A stretch of 58,357 nt of DNA from Cacconaster sp045601245 (GTDB taxonomy: Bacteria > Bacteroidota > Bacteroidia > Bacteroidales > UBA932), in assembly GCA_045601245.1 (NCBI GenBank), contig JAZRZH010000047.1, positions 1 to 58,357 of the forward strand, in the 5' to 3' direction. The notes beneath the pieces were generated by a model. The model did not search any database. It was not told the DNA's origin and saw only the letters and a program-made list of their open reading frames with translations. Below, piece by piece: positions 52,532 to 58,357 of this stretch (the stretch's first letter is position 1; every line of letters starts with the position of its first letter). Made by a program: the position numbers and the translations under genes.

Positions 52532-53574
52532 TTGCATTGTCTGAAATGATCCTCCAATGTTTTCAAGAAATATGCCGGGATTTCATCCGGCTTCATGAAT
52601 AGCCGGCCTCCGGCCGCATTGACGTGGCCTCCGCCATTATAATATGCCATCGAGAGCGCGTTGACATCAGTCCCCGGTCTGGAGCGAAGCGACACCCTGA
52701 CATACCCTTCGGCGGCACATTCGGTAAAGAATGCTGAAAGGCGCACGCCGGCAATCGTGAGCGGCAGATTGACAAGGCCCTCGGAATCTCCGGATTTGAA
52801 AGAATACGTCTTCTTCTCCTCATCCGTGAGTATCATATAGGCTGCACCATATTCAGGCAGAACGCGCATCTTGTCCTTTAGCAGATGACCCATCATACGC
52901 ATCCTGGATTCGGAGTGATTGTTGAGAACCGCGAACTGAAGGGCGTTCTTGTCGACGCCGCGCCTGATCAGCGCCGCTCCCATCTCAAAAGTCGAAGGAA
53001 AAACGGAATTCGCAAAATTGTTGGTATCGGTCATCATACCGACATACAGCGCATCCGCTATGCTCATCGGCATTTTCTGCACGTCACCGGCGATATCCGG
53101 CATCTGCATCAGCATCCAGAAAAGCAGTTCGCAAGTCGAAGAAACTTCGGTGGATGCATATACAAGATCGAATTCGGAATCATCCTGCGAAGCATGGTGG
53201 TCCACCAGAATCTTGCGCGCCCTGCTGCCGGAAATCTGCTGTTCCAGAAATTCAGTTCTGGAAAGTTTATTGAAATCCAGACAGAATATCGTGTCAGCCG
53301 AAGCGACAACCGCATCGACAGCAGACTCATTGCCCTGATAAACAAGAAGACCAGAGCCTTCCGGCGCGACAAAGCTGAGATAATCCGCAAGCGGACTCGG
53401 CAACACCGGAGTCACCTCTATCCCGCGTGAACGGAGATAATAGCAACAACCCATAAGCGAGCCGACAGCATCTCCGTCAGGTTTGAAATGACTTATGACT
53501 ACGGCACGGCGGCAATTGCTGATGACCGAGTCAAGTTTTCCTATATCCGTTTTGAGTTCCAAAATACTTTGCAT
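52528..53574 (-). CDS. nrnA: DHH-family phosphoesterase, NrnA-like oligoribonuclease/pAp phosphatase
   Basis: A 348-aa enzyme that degrades short RNA oligomers and may also dephosphorylate pAp. The DHH domain shows SHFKPDGDAVGSLMG near residues 28-42 and VDHHASQDDSEF near 126, and the DHHA1 domain ends with NGGGHVNAAGG near 315-325. The length is normal. It heads an operon continuing with two FKBP lipoproteins, mazG and tcdA, and is divergent from the diaminopropionate lyase gene. Confidence 0.93.
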   Translation of the reverse strand: MQSILELKTDIGKLDSVISNCRRAVVISHFKPDGDAVGSLMGCCYYLRSRGIEVTPVLPSPLADYLSFVAPEGSGLLVYQGNESAVDAVVASADTIFCLDFNKLSRTEFLEQQISGSRARKILVDHHASQDDSEFDLVYASTEVSSTCELLFWMLMQMPDIAGDVQKMPMSIADALYVGMMTDTNNFANSVFPSTFEMGAALIRRGVDKNALQFAVLNNHSESRMRMMGHLLKDKMRVLPEYGAAYMILTDEEKKTYSFKSGDSEGLVNLPLTIAGVRLSAFFTECAAEGYVRVSLRSRPGTDVNALSMAYYNGGGHVNAAGGRLFMKPDEIPAYFLKTLEDHFRQCK

Positions 53575-53581
53575 TAAACTG

Positions 53582-53589
53582 CAAATTTA
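53582..53589 (-). promoter_or_regulatory. -7 box of the nrnA operon
   Basis: TAAATTTG on the minus strand is a full -7 match 7 bp before the nrnA ATG, predicting a leaderless or near-leaderless transcript. A TTTG lies at 53612-53615 with a 22-bp spacer. Confidence 0.55.
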
Positions 53590-53600
53590 GAGATTATTTG

Positions 53601-53608
53601 TAACTTTG
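53601..53608 (+). promoter_or_regulatory. -7 box of the diaminopropionate lyase operon
   Basis: TAACTTTG is a full -7 match 23 bp before the ATG at 53632. It lies between the two elements of the divergent nrnA promoter. No ideal -33 box is seen. Confidence 0.5.
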
Positions 53609-53631
53609 AGACAAATTTAAAACACAAAATA

Positions 53632-54840
53632 ATGGAAGAAAGCTTCAAATCAGTCCACTACAACCGGCGTCCCGAATCAGAACTCGTTTCACCGGAGAGC
53701 TTCGGATACGATAATTCCAAGAAAGTCAACACATTCCACAAGAGTTTCCCGGAGTATCGCGAAACCCCGCTCGCCAACCTCGATTCACTTGCCAAATCTC
53801 TTGGCATCAAGAGTCTGTATGTCAAGGACGAGAGTTACAGATTCGGTCTCAACGCATTCAAGGTTCTGGGTGGCAGCTACGCAATCGGCACATATATCGC
53901 CCGCAAACTGGGCATGGACATAAGCGAACTCAATTTTGACAGGTTGGTCAGCAGCGAAATCCGCGCGAAACTCGGCGATATCACATTCGTCACCGCCACC
54001 GACGGCAACCACGGCCGTGGAGTCGCCTGGACCGCCAACCGAGTGAAGCAGAACTGCGTCGTATATATGCCGAAAGGCTCCGCGGAAGAGCGTCTCAACA
54101 ACATCAAGGCCCTCGGAGCCGATGCATCCATCACCGACCTCAACTATGACGACGCCGTGCGCCTCGCCAATGAAGGGGTGGAGAAGAACGGATGGGTTCT
54201 CATCCAGGATACGGCGTGGGACGGATATGAGGATGTACCGCGCTGGATCATGCAGGGATACACCACAATGGGCTACGAGATAATGGAACAGCTGAAGGGC
54301 GAGACCCCTACCCATATCTTCCTACAGGCCGGCGTGGGCGCGATGAGCGGCGCGATGACAGGATTCTTCGCGGACCTGTTCAAGGGCGACAAAAAACCGG
54401 TCATCACCATCGTGGAGCCGAACAAGGCGGACTGCATTTACCGCACGGCAAAGGCTGCCGACGGCAAGCTGCACTTCGTCAAGGGCGATATGAATTCGAT
54501 TATGGCGGGACTCTGCTGCGGCGAGCCCTGCACCATCGGATGGGAGATACTCCGCGACTATGCCGACAATTTCGTATCAATGCCGGACTATGTCGCGGCA
54601 AAAGGTATGAGGATCCTTGGCAATCCGCTCGGTAACGACCCTCGCGTAATCTCCGGAGAAAGCGGCGCCAGCACCACAGGATTCGTGGCCGAACTTATGC
54701 AGAACCCGAGCCTCGACTGGCTGCGCGAACAGATTGGCATAAACGCCGATTCCCGCGTGCTCTGCATCTCCACGGAAGGCGACACCGACCGCGAGAACTA
54801 CCGCAGGATCGTCTGGGACGGCCTCTACCCAAGCTTTTAA
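53632..54840 (+). CDS. dpaL: Diaminopropionate ammonia-lyase
   Basis: A 402-aa PLP enzyme that splits 2,3-diaminopropionate into pyruvate and ammonia; known members can also act on D-serine. The PLP lysine is Lys77 in RFGLNAFKVLGGSYA. TATDGNHGRGVAW near residue 122 is the PLP-binding asparagine loop, and AGVGAMSGAMTGF near 235 binds the phosphate. The family segment GESGAST near 342 is also present. An AGCS amino-acid symporter follows 25 bp later, so the pair looks like an uptake-and-breakdown unit. Confidence 0.93.
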   Translation: MEESFKSVHYNRRPESELVSPESFGYDNSKKVNTFHKSFPEYRETPLANLDSLAKSLGIKSLYVKDESYRFGLNAFKVLGGSYAIGTYIARKLGMDISELNFDRLVSSEIRAKLGDITFVTATDGNHGRGVAWTANRVKQNCVVYMPKGSAEERLNNIKALGADASITDLNYDDAVRLANEGVEKNGWVLIQDTAWDGYEDVPRWIMQGYTTMGYEIMEQLKGETPTHIFLQAGVGAMSGAMTGFFADLFKGDKKPVITIVEPNKADCIYRTAKAADGKLHFVKGDMNSIMAGLCCGEPCTIGWEILRDYADNFVSMPDYVAAKGMRILGNPLGNDPRVISGESGASTTGFVAELMQNPSLDWLREQIGINADSRVLCISTEGDTDRENYRRIVWDGLYPSF

Positions 54841-54865
54841 CACTCTCCAACTCAACGGATAAACT

Positions 54866-56239
54866 ATGTGGGACAAAATATGTGAAGTGACGGAGTTCCT
54901 CTGGGGCACTCCGCTGATGATACTGATGGTCGGCGTCGGCCTATACCTGACTGTAGGCACAGGCATCTTCCAACTGACAGGAATCGGCAGGTGGTGGAAG
55001 AAGACCATCGGTGAGATATTCGGAAAGAACCGCAAGAAAAGCGCCGACGGCAACGGCGAACTGACACCGTTCCAGACTCTTTCAACTGTTCTCGCTGGTA
55101 CCGTGGGCTCAGGCAATATCGCCGGCGTGGCAGCAGCCATCGCAATCGGCGGTCCGGGCGCGGTGTTCTGGATGTGGATCATCGCCATTGTGGGAATGAT
55201 GACCAAAATGGCCGAGGTGACACTGTCAGTGGCATTCCGCAAACAGGACGGGAACGGTGAGTTTTTCGGAGGTCCTATGCATTATATGAAGCAGGGACTC
55301 GGGAAAGCCGGCCTCGTCCTCGCCGGAATCTACGCGGTCGCACTTTTCATCGAGGTCTGCACTGACGCCTGCTTCGTGCAGGTCAACACCCTCGCCACCT
55401 GCGTCAACGACGTATTCGGCGTCCCGATGCTTGTATCGGGCATCGTTGTGGTAGTATCAAGCTTCATACTTGTTCAGACCGGCGGCGTAAGGACTATCGG
55501 CAGATTCTGCGAAAAGATGGTCCCGTCGATGATTGTCATATACCTGATAGCCTGCATAGGCGTGGTGATCTGCAATATCAGCAAAGTTCCTGAAGCATTC
55601 GGCCTGATATTCAAATACGCATTCGCACCGGCACCGGCAATCGGCGGATTCGCCGGATCCACCCTCTCGCTCGCAATGGCCAGGGGCGCGTCCCGCGGCA
55701 TCTTCTCCAATGAAGCCGGTATGGGAACCGCAGCCACCGTACACGCCACGGCAAAGACCGACCATCCCGCACATCAGGGAATGTACGGCATCCTCGAGGT
55801 CTTCGTAACCATCATTATCTGCACCCTCACCGCGCTCACAGTCATCTGCTCCGGCGTATGGTGCAACGGCAGCACCGGCGTTGAGCTCACCTTCGACGGA
55901 TTCGAGCTCGTTTGGGGCCGCATCGGAATCATCGTCCTCAGCATCGCGGTATTCCTGTTCACATACTCCAGTTACATCGGATTCTTCGTTGAATTCCGCA
56001 CCTGCGTTGAATACCTGTTCGGAAAAAAGGCACTCAAATGGATCAAATATCTGTTTTTCATCCTCCCTATCCTTGCCGTCACGCTGGAGGTGGAGCAGGT
56101 CTGGGACCTCGCCGACATCGCAGTGGGATTCATCGTGGTCCCGAATATGATCGCGCTGGCGGCGTTGAGCCCGAAATTCTTCAAACTCTTCAGGGAATAC
56201 ACGCAAAAAAAGAGCGCCGGAGCGGATATTACTCGATAA
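54866..56239 (+). CDS. AGCS-family Na+/amino-acid symporter (3 of 3), paired with diaminopropionate lyase
   Basis: A 457-aa sodium symporter with family motifs AGTVGSGNIAGVAAAIAIGG near residue 78, PGAVFWMWI near 99 and SNEAGMGTAATVHATAKTDH near 280. It is clearly different from the other two AGCS proteins in the window. Its position after dpaL suggests that it imports that enzyme's substrate or a related small amino acid; this is inference. It ends before a new promoter. Confidence 0.92.
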   Translation: MWDKICEVTEFLWGTPLMILMVGVGLYLTVGTGIFQLTGIGRWWKKTIGEIFGKNRKKSADGNGELTPFQTLSTVLAGTVGSGNIAGVAAAIAIGGPGAVFWMWIIAIVGMMTKMAEVTLSVAFRKQDGNGEFFGGPMHYMKQGLGKAGLVLAGIYAVALFIEVCTDACFVQVNTLATCVNDVFGVPMLVSGIVVVVSSFILVQTGGVRTIGRFCEKMVPSMIVIYLIACIGVVICNISKVPEAFGLIFKYAFAPAPAIGGFAGSTLSLAMARGASRGIFSNEAGMGTAATVHATAKTDHPAHQGMYGILEVFVTIIICTLTALTVICSGVWCNGSTGVELTFDGFELVWGRIGIIVLSIAVFLFTYSSYIGFFVEFRTCVEYLFGKKALKWIKYLFFILPILAVTLEVEQVWDLADIAVGFIVVPNMIALAALSPKFFKLFREYTQKKSAGADITR

Positions 56240-56265
56240 TGATGTCATTTTATGCAATTAATTTT

Positions 56266-56296
56266 TTTGTAAGTACTGAATTATTATTTATTTTTG
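56266..56296 (+). promoter_or_regulatory. Promoter of the unknown-DUF3822-rsmD operon
   Basis: TTTG (56266-56269), a 19-bp spacer and TATTTTTG (56289-56296), a full consensus match. The leader is about 33 nt. Confidence 0.8.
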
Positions 56297-56333
56297 TAGG
56301 ACATTTGGACACTGAATATTATTAAAATCAAAT

Positions 56334-56972
56334 ATGAAAAAGCTATTCACTTACGCAATTCTGCCACTCTGCGCCATCGCACTGGCATATTTCATCTTCA
56401 TGAGCATCACCAAGCCTGTAAAGTTCAACACCGAGCAGGCCGCACGTGAGAAAGTTGCAATCGAAAGACTGAAGGACATCCGTACACTTCAGGTGACTTA
56501 CAAGTCAGCATTCAACCATTATGCCCCTACAATGGACACCCTCATCGATTTCTACAAGAACGGTAAGATTACCATCGTAAAGCAGATTGGTTCTATGGAT
56601 GACTCAGTAGCAGTTGCAAAGAAGCTCGTAAAGCGTGAAAGCATCGAGGTCTTCGTAAGGGACACACTCTTCAATGACAAGCCTAACTTCGACGTAGAGG
56701 CGCTCCGCTATATCCCGTTCTCAGATAAGGATACCATCATAATGAGCACTGTCATCAAGCAGGTTTCAGGCGTGGACGTTCCTCTCTTCGAGGCTAAAAT
56801 CCCTTATGGCGTACGCCCTGCACCTGGCCAGCCGTTCAGAGGCCTCCTCAAGGATATGGACGAGCAGCTCATCATCAACCTCAACGCCGAAAGGACAGAC
56901 ACAGGCCGCTATCCAGGTCTGATGGTAGGCTCCATCGACAACGCCAATAACAACGCCGGAAACTGGGAGTAG
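56334..56972 (+). CDS. Membrane-anchored protein of unknown function
   Basis: A 212-aa protein with one N-terminal transmembrane or uncleaved signal segment (residues 4-26, LFTYAILPLCAIALAYFIF). The rest is probably periplasmic: a helical stretch (EQAAREKVAIERLKDIRTLQ), then a charged alpha/beta region, and an Asn-rich tail. Similar proteins occur in Bacteroidales beside DUF3822 and rsmD, but I know of no function. Its TAG stop overlaps the next start (TAGTG), so it is coupled to the DUF3822 gene. Confidence 0.8.
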   Translation: MKKLFTYAILPLCAIALAYFIFMSITKPVKFNTEQAAREKVAIERLKDIRTLQVTYKSAFNHYAPTMDTLIDFYKNGKITIVKQIGSMDDSVAVAKKLVKRESIEVFVRDTLFNDKPNFDVEALRYIPFSDKDTIIMSTVIKQVSGVDVPLFEAKIPYGVRPAPGQPFRGLLKDMDEQLIINLNAERTDTGRYPGLMVGSIDNANNNAGNWE

Positions 56973-57430
56973 TGCTCAAATACACTATTGTACCGGCATC
57001 CTTCTTCAAAAAGGATAACGCATACAATATCTTGTCCGAAGCGGTACAGCTTTCAGAAGAAGACAAGGTCAAATACAAAGAACTGCCTCGATTCAAGGCA
57101 GTTCTTGTTTATGCATATACCGATGAATATGCCGACACTCCTGTAATAGCGTCCCTTCTGGAGGACATCCAGCAGATAAAGGAGCACAACAAGATAGCGG
57201 CAAGTTACGCTGACGGAACTGTCAGCGTAGTTATTGCTACCGGGCAGAAACTGCTTCTGGCCAACTCCTTCCCTGCCTTAGAGCCGGTGACCGCAGAATA
57301 TTTCGTATTTGCGGCAATGAAGCAATTCCAGATCAACCCGCAGGTTACCACCATATATCTCAGGAAGCCGGTATGCGGCGAAATGGCGGATGACTTCGTA
57401 AGGTATTTCAAGGGAGTTGAAACTATATGA
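56972..57430 (+). CDS. DUF3822-like protein, short form
   Basis: A 152-aa protein that starts with GTG inside the stop codon of the preceding gene. Position directly before rsmD and the sequence pattern fit DUF3822, a Bacteroidota family of unknown function. It is shorter than the roughly 250-aa members I recall, so the N- or C-terminal half may be missing or the family call may be loose. No catalytic motif or export signal is visible. The stop overlaps the rsmD ATG (ATGA). Confidence 0.65.
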   Translation: MLKYTIVPASFFKKDNAYNILSEAVQLSEEDKVKYKELPRFKAVLVYAYTDEYADTPVIASLLEDIQQIKEHNKIAASYADGTVSVVIATGQKLLLANSFPALEPVTAEYFVFAAMKQFQINPQVTTIYLRKPVCGEMADDFVRYFKGVETI

Positions 57431-57969
57431 GAATAGTTGGCGGAGATCTGAAGGGCAAGGCAATTATGCCACCGGCCGGTTATCAGGCAAGGCCTACAAC
57501 CGATTTTGCGAAGGAAGGACTCTTCAACACCCTTATGAACGAGGTTGATTTCGAAGATGTCACGGTACTTGACCTGTTCTCCGGCACCGGAAGCATATCA
57601 TACGAATTCGCTTCACGCGGATGCCGCGATATCATCGCGATCGAGATGAATCCAGCAAATGCCAGTTTCATCAAGCGGACAGCCGCTTCCCTCGGCTTGG
57701 GCAAGGCTATCCAGGTCGTCCACCACAATGTCTTCGATTTCCTCGGCATCTGCACCAAGAGATTCGACATTATCTTTGCTGACCCGCCGTATGCCATCGA
57801 AGGTCTGGACACCATTCCTGACAAAATATTCGAGAAAGACATCCTCCTGCCGGAAGGGCTCCTGATCCTCGAACATCCTGGGACATACAGTTTCAAGGAG
57901 AATCCGAACTTCATCAAGGAAAGAAAGTACGGGAACGTGCATTTTTCGTACTTCAGCAACAAAAAATAA
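57427..57969 (+). CDS. rsmD: 16S rRNA (guanine966-N2)-methyltransferase RsmD
   Basis: A 180-aa SAM-dependent enzyme that methylates G966 of 16S rRNA. It begins MRIVGGDLKGKAI, the family opening. The SAM-binding motif is LDLFSGTGSISYEFASRG near residues 48-65, and the catalytic DPPY is at 119-122. The length is normal. Third gene of its operon. Confidence 0.94.
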   Translation: MRIVGGDLKGKAIMPPAGYQARPTTDFAKEGLFNTLMNEVDFEDVTVLDLFSGTGSISYEFASRGCRDIIAIEMNPANASFIKRTAASLGLGKAIQVVHHNVFDFLGICTKRFDIIFADPPYAIEGLDTIPDKIFEKDILLPEGLLILEHPGTYSFKENPNFIKERKYGNVHFSYFSNKK

Positions 57970-57978
57970 TAAAAATAG

Positions 57979-58009
57979 TTTGCGGAATCAAAAATAGTCC
58001 CTATATTTG
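57979..58009 (+). promoter_or_regulatory. tRNA-Asp promoter, perfect consensus
   Basis: TTTG (57979-57982), a 19-bp spacer and TATATTTG (58002-58009) match every fixed position. The start would be near 58014, about 17 nt before the mature tRNA. Confidence 0.85.
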
Positions 58010-58030
58010 CAATCCCAAAACGAAAGAAAC

Positions 58031-58105
58031 GGTGCGGTAGTTCAGTTTGGTTAGAATGCCGGCCTGTCACGCCGGAGGTCGCGAGTTCGAGCCTCGTCCG
58101 CACCG
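58031..58105 (+). tRNA. tRNA-Asp (GUC)
   Basis: A 75-nt tRNA. Acceptor strands GGTGCGG and CCGCACC pair fully, with G as discriminator. The anticodon loop CTGTCAC carries GTC at 58066-58068 on a 5-bp GC-rich stem. The T-arm has GTTCGAG. CCA is not encoded. A terminator follows at once, and the 3' end is repeated 135 bp downstream. Confidence 0.97.
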
Positions 58106-58107
58106 CT
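58097..58107 (+). repeat. Attachment-like direct repeat 1 (tRNA-Asp 3' end)
   Basis: TCCGCACCGCT covers the last nine bases of tRNA-Asp plus two more and recurs exactly at 58232-58242. The position is where tyrosine integrases commonly insert elements. Confidence 0.55.
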
Positions 58108-58109
58108 TA

Positions 58110-58141
58110 AAAATGCCCTACAAGTAATTGCAGGGCATTTT
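58110..58141 (+). terminator. Terminator of tRNA-Asp
   Basis: AAAATGCCCT (58110-58119) pairs with AGGGCATTTT (58132-58141), giving a 10-bp stem with a 12-nt loop just after the tRNA. Confidence 0.85.
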
Positions 58142-58160
58142 CATTGAAGATATTTCGTGA

Positions 58161-58184
58161 TTTGGTACTAAAATGGTACTAAAA
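58161..58184 (+). repeat. Paired GGTACTAAAA direct repeats, copy 1
   Basis: Two GGTACTAAAA 10-mers separated by one base, preceded by TTT. The same 24-bp block recurs at 58297-58320. Short direct repeats beside a core site resemble integrase arm-binding sites. Confidence 0.55.
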
Positions 58185-58231
58185 TCTTCGCCAGAAGGGA
58201 GTTTTATAGATTTTCACCTTTCGCAGTCCCT

Positions 58232-58242
58232 TCCGCACCGCT
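58232..58242 (+). repeat. Attachment-like direct repeat 2
   Basis: Exact second copy of TCCGCACCGCT, 135 bp from the tRNA copy. The rest of the tRNA is absent, so this is a tRNA tail fragment, not a gene. Confidence 0.55.
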
Positions 58243-58244
58243 CT

Positions 58245-58277
58245 AAAATGCTCTACACGATGTTGTAGGGCATTTTT
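58245..58277 (+). terminator. Second copy of the tRNA-linked hairpin
   Basis: AAAATGCTCTACA pairs with TGTAGGGCATTTT (13 bp with one G-U pair), then U-rich. It corresponds to the tRNA-Asp terminator but has compensating changes in the lower stem. Confidence 0.65.
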
Positions 58278-58296
58278 GTATTAAGAATGTTCGGCT

Positions 58297-58320
58297 TTTG
58301 GTACTAAAATGGTACTAAAA
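58297..58320 (+). repeat. Paired GGTACTAAAA direct repeats, copy 2
   Basis: Identical 24-bp block to that at 58161-58184, again downstream of a tRNA-tail copy and its hairpin. The last 37 bases of the window differ from the first unit and hold no visible gene start. Confidence 0.55.
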
Positions 58321-58357
58321 ACAATCACCACGTAAAAAAGGCCCGGACATCAATGCA

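Noticed and set aside
55457..56257. 266-codon acidic open frame opposite the third AGCS gene
   Set aside because: Composition is the mirror of a membrane protein's codons; no start signal or motif.
1..58357. CRISPR array or prophage
   Set aside because: No regularly spaced repeats and no phage structural, transposase or integrase gene could be found; only the right-edge repeats hint at a mobile element outside.

Overview
This window is chromosomal DNA from a member of the Bacteroidota, most likely order Bacteroidales. Four things point there. The promoters follow the Bacteroides grammar (TTTG, 19-20 bp, TAnnTTTG) rather than -35/-10 boxes. The primary sigma factor is short (286 aa) and lacks region 1.1. 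Rho carries a long disordered insert. There is also a TonB receptor with a DUF4249 partner, a fimbrillin/DUF285 lipoprotein pair, a DUF3822-rsmD pair and a stand-alone TrpB2. Genus cannot be fixed from the sequence alone. Ribosome binding sites are mostly absent, and many neighbouring genes overlap by ATGA or TAATG.

Layout. 1-2.1 kb: rho on the minus strand. 2.3-6.6 kb: two tandem 2,044-bp cassettes, each a 51-codon micro-ORF followed by a 624-aa surface lipoprotein. 6.6-9.9 kb: the tig-clpP-clpX proteostasis operon (minus). 10-12.4 kb: an M20 dipeptidase and a split ChrA chromate-type transporter pair. 12.5-15.8 kb: gyrB-trpB2. 15.8-16.6 kb: rplU-rpmA with a strong promoter, leader and terminator. 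16.6-24.9 kb (minus): ClC channel, Tex, TonB receptor, DUF4249 lipoprotein and a GT2 glycosyltransferase. 24.9-29.4 kb (minus): rpoD, an AGCS symporter and argS, then a small acidic protein. 29.5-31.9 kb: dnaN, a DnaQ-like exonuclease and a degenerate FAH-fold protein. 31.9-34.3 kb (minus): a BaiN-like flavoprotein and mnmA. 34.3-34.6 kb: the SRP RNA and an unusual hairpin array. 34.6-39.2 kb (minus): cdd, a SprT-like protease, and an AGCS symporter coupled to umuD and umuC. 39.3-41.4 kb: a LysM glucosaminidase and mltG. 41.3-45.7 kb (minus): rpsA, RNase Z and an S41 protease. 45.9-49.5 kb: an S9 peptidase and prfA. 49.5-53.6 kb (minus): nrnA, two FKBP lipoproteins, mazG and tcdA. 53.6-56.2 kb: diaminopropionate ammonia-lyase plus a third AGCS symporter. 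56.3-58.0 kb: an unknown membrane-anchored protein, DUF3822 and rsmD. 58.0-58.4 kb: tRNA-Asp(GUC) followed by a repeated tRNA 3'-end unit that looks like an integration site.

Most of the window is housekeeping. The parts least explained by known genes are the duplicated micro-ORF/lipoprotein cassettes, the attachment-like repeats after tRNA-Asp, the hairpin array after the SRP RNA, the FAH-like protein that has lost its metal ligands, and the operon tying an amino-acid symporter to SOS mutagenesis genes. No CRISPR array, transposase or phage gene is visible. All function calls rest on reading motifs by eye; no database search was run.
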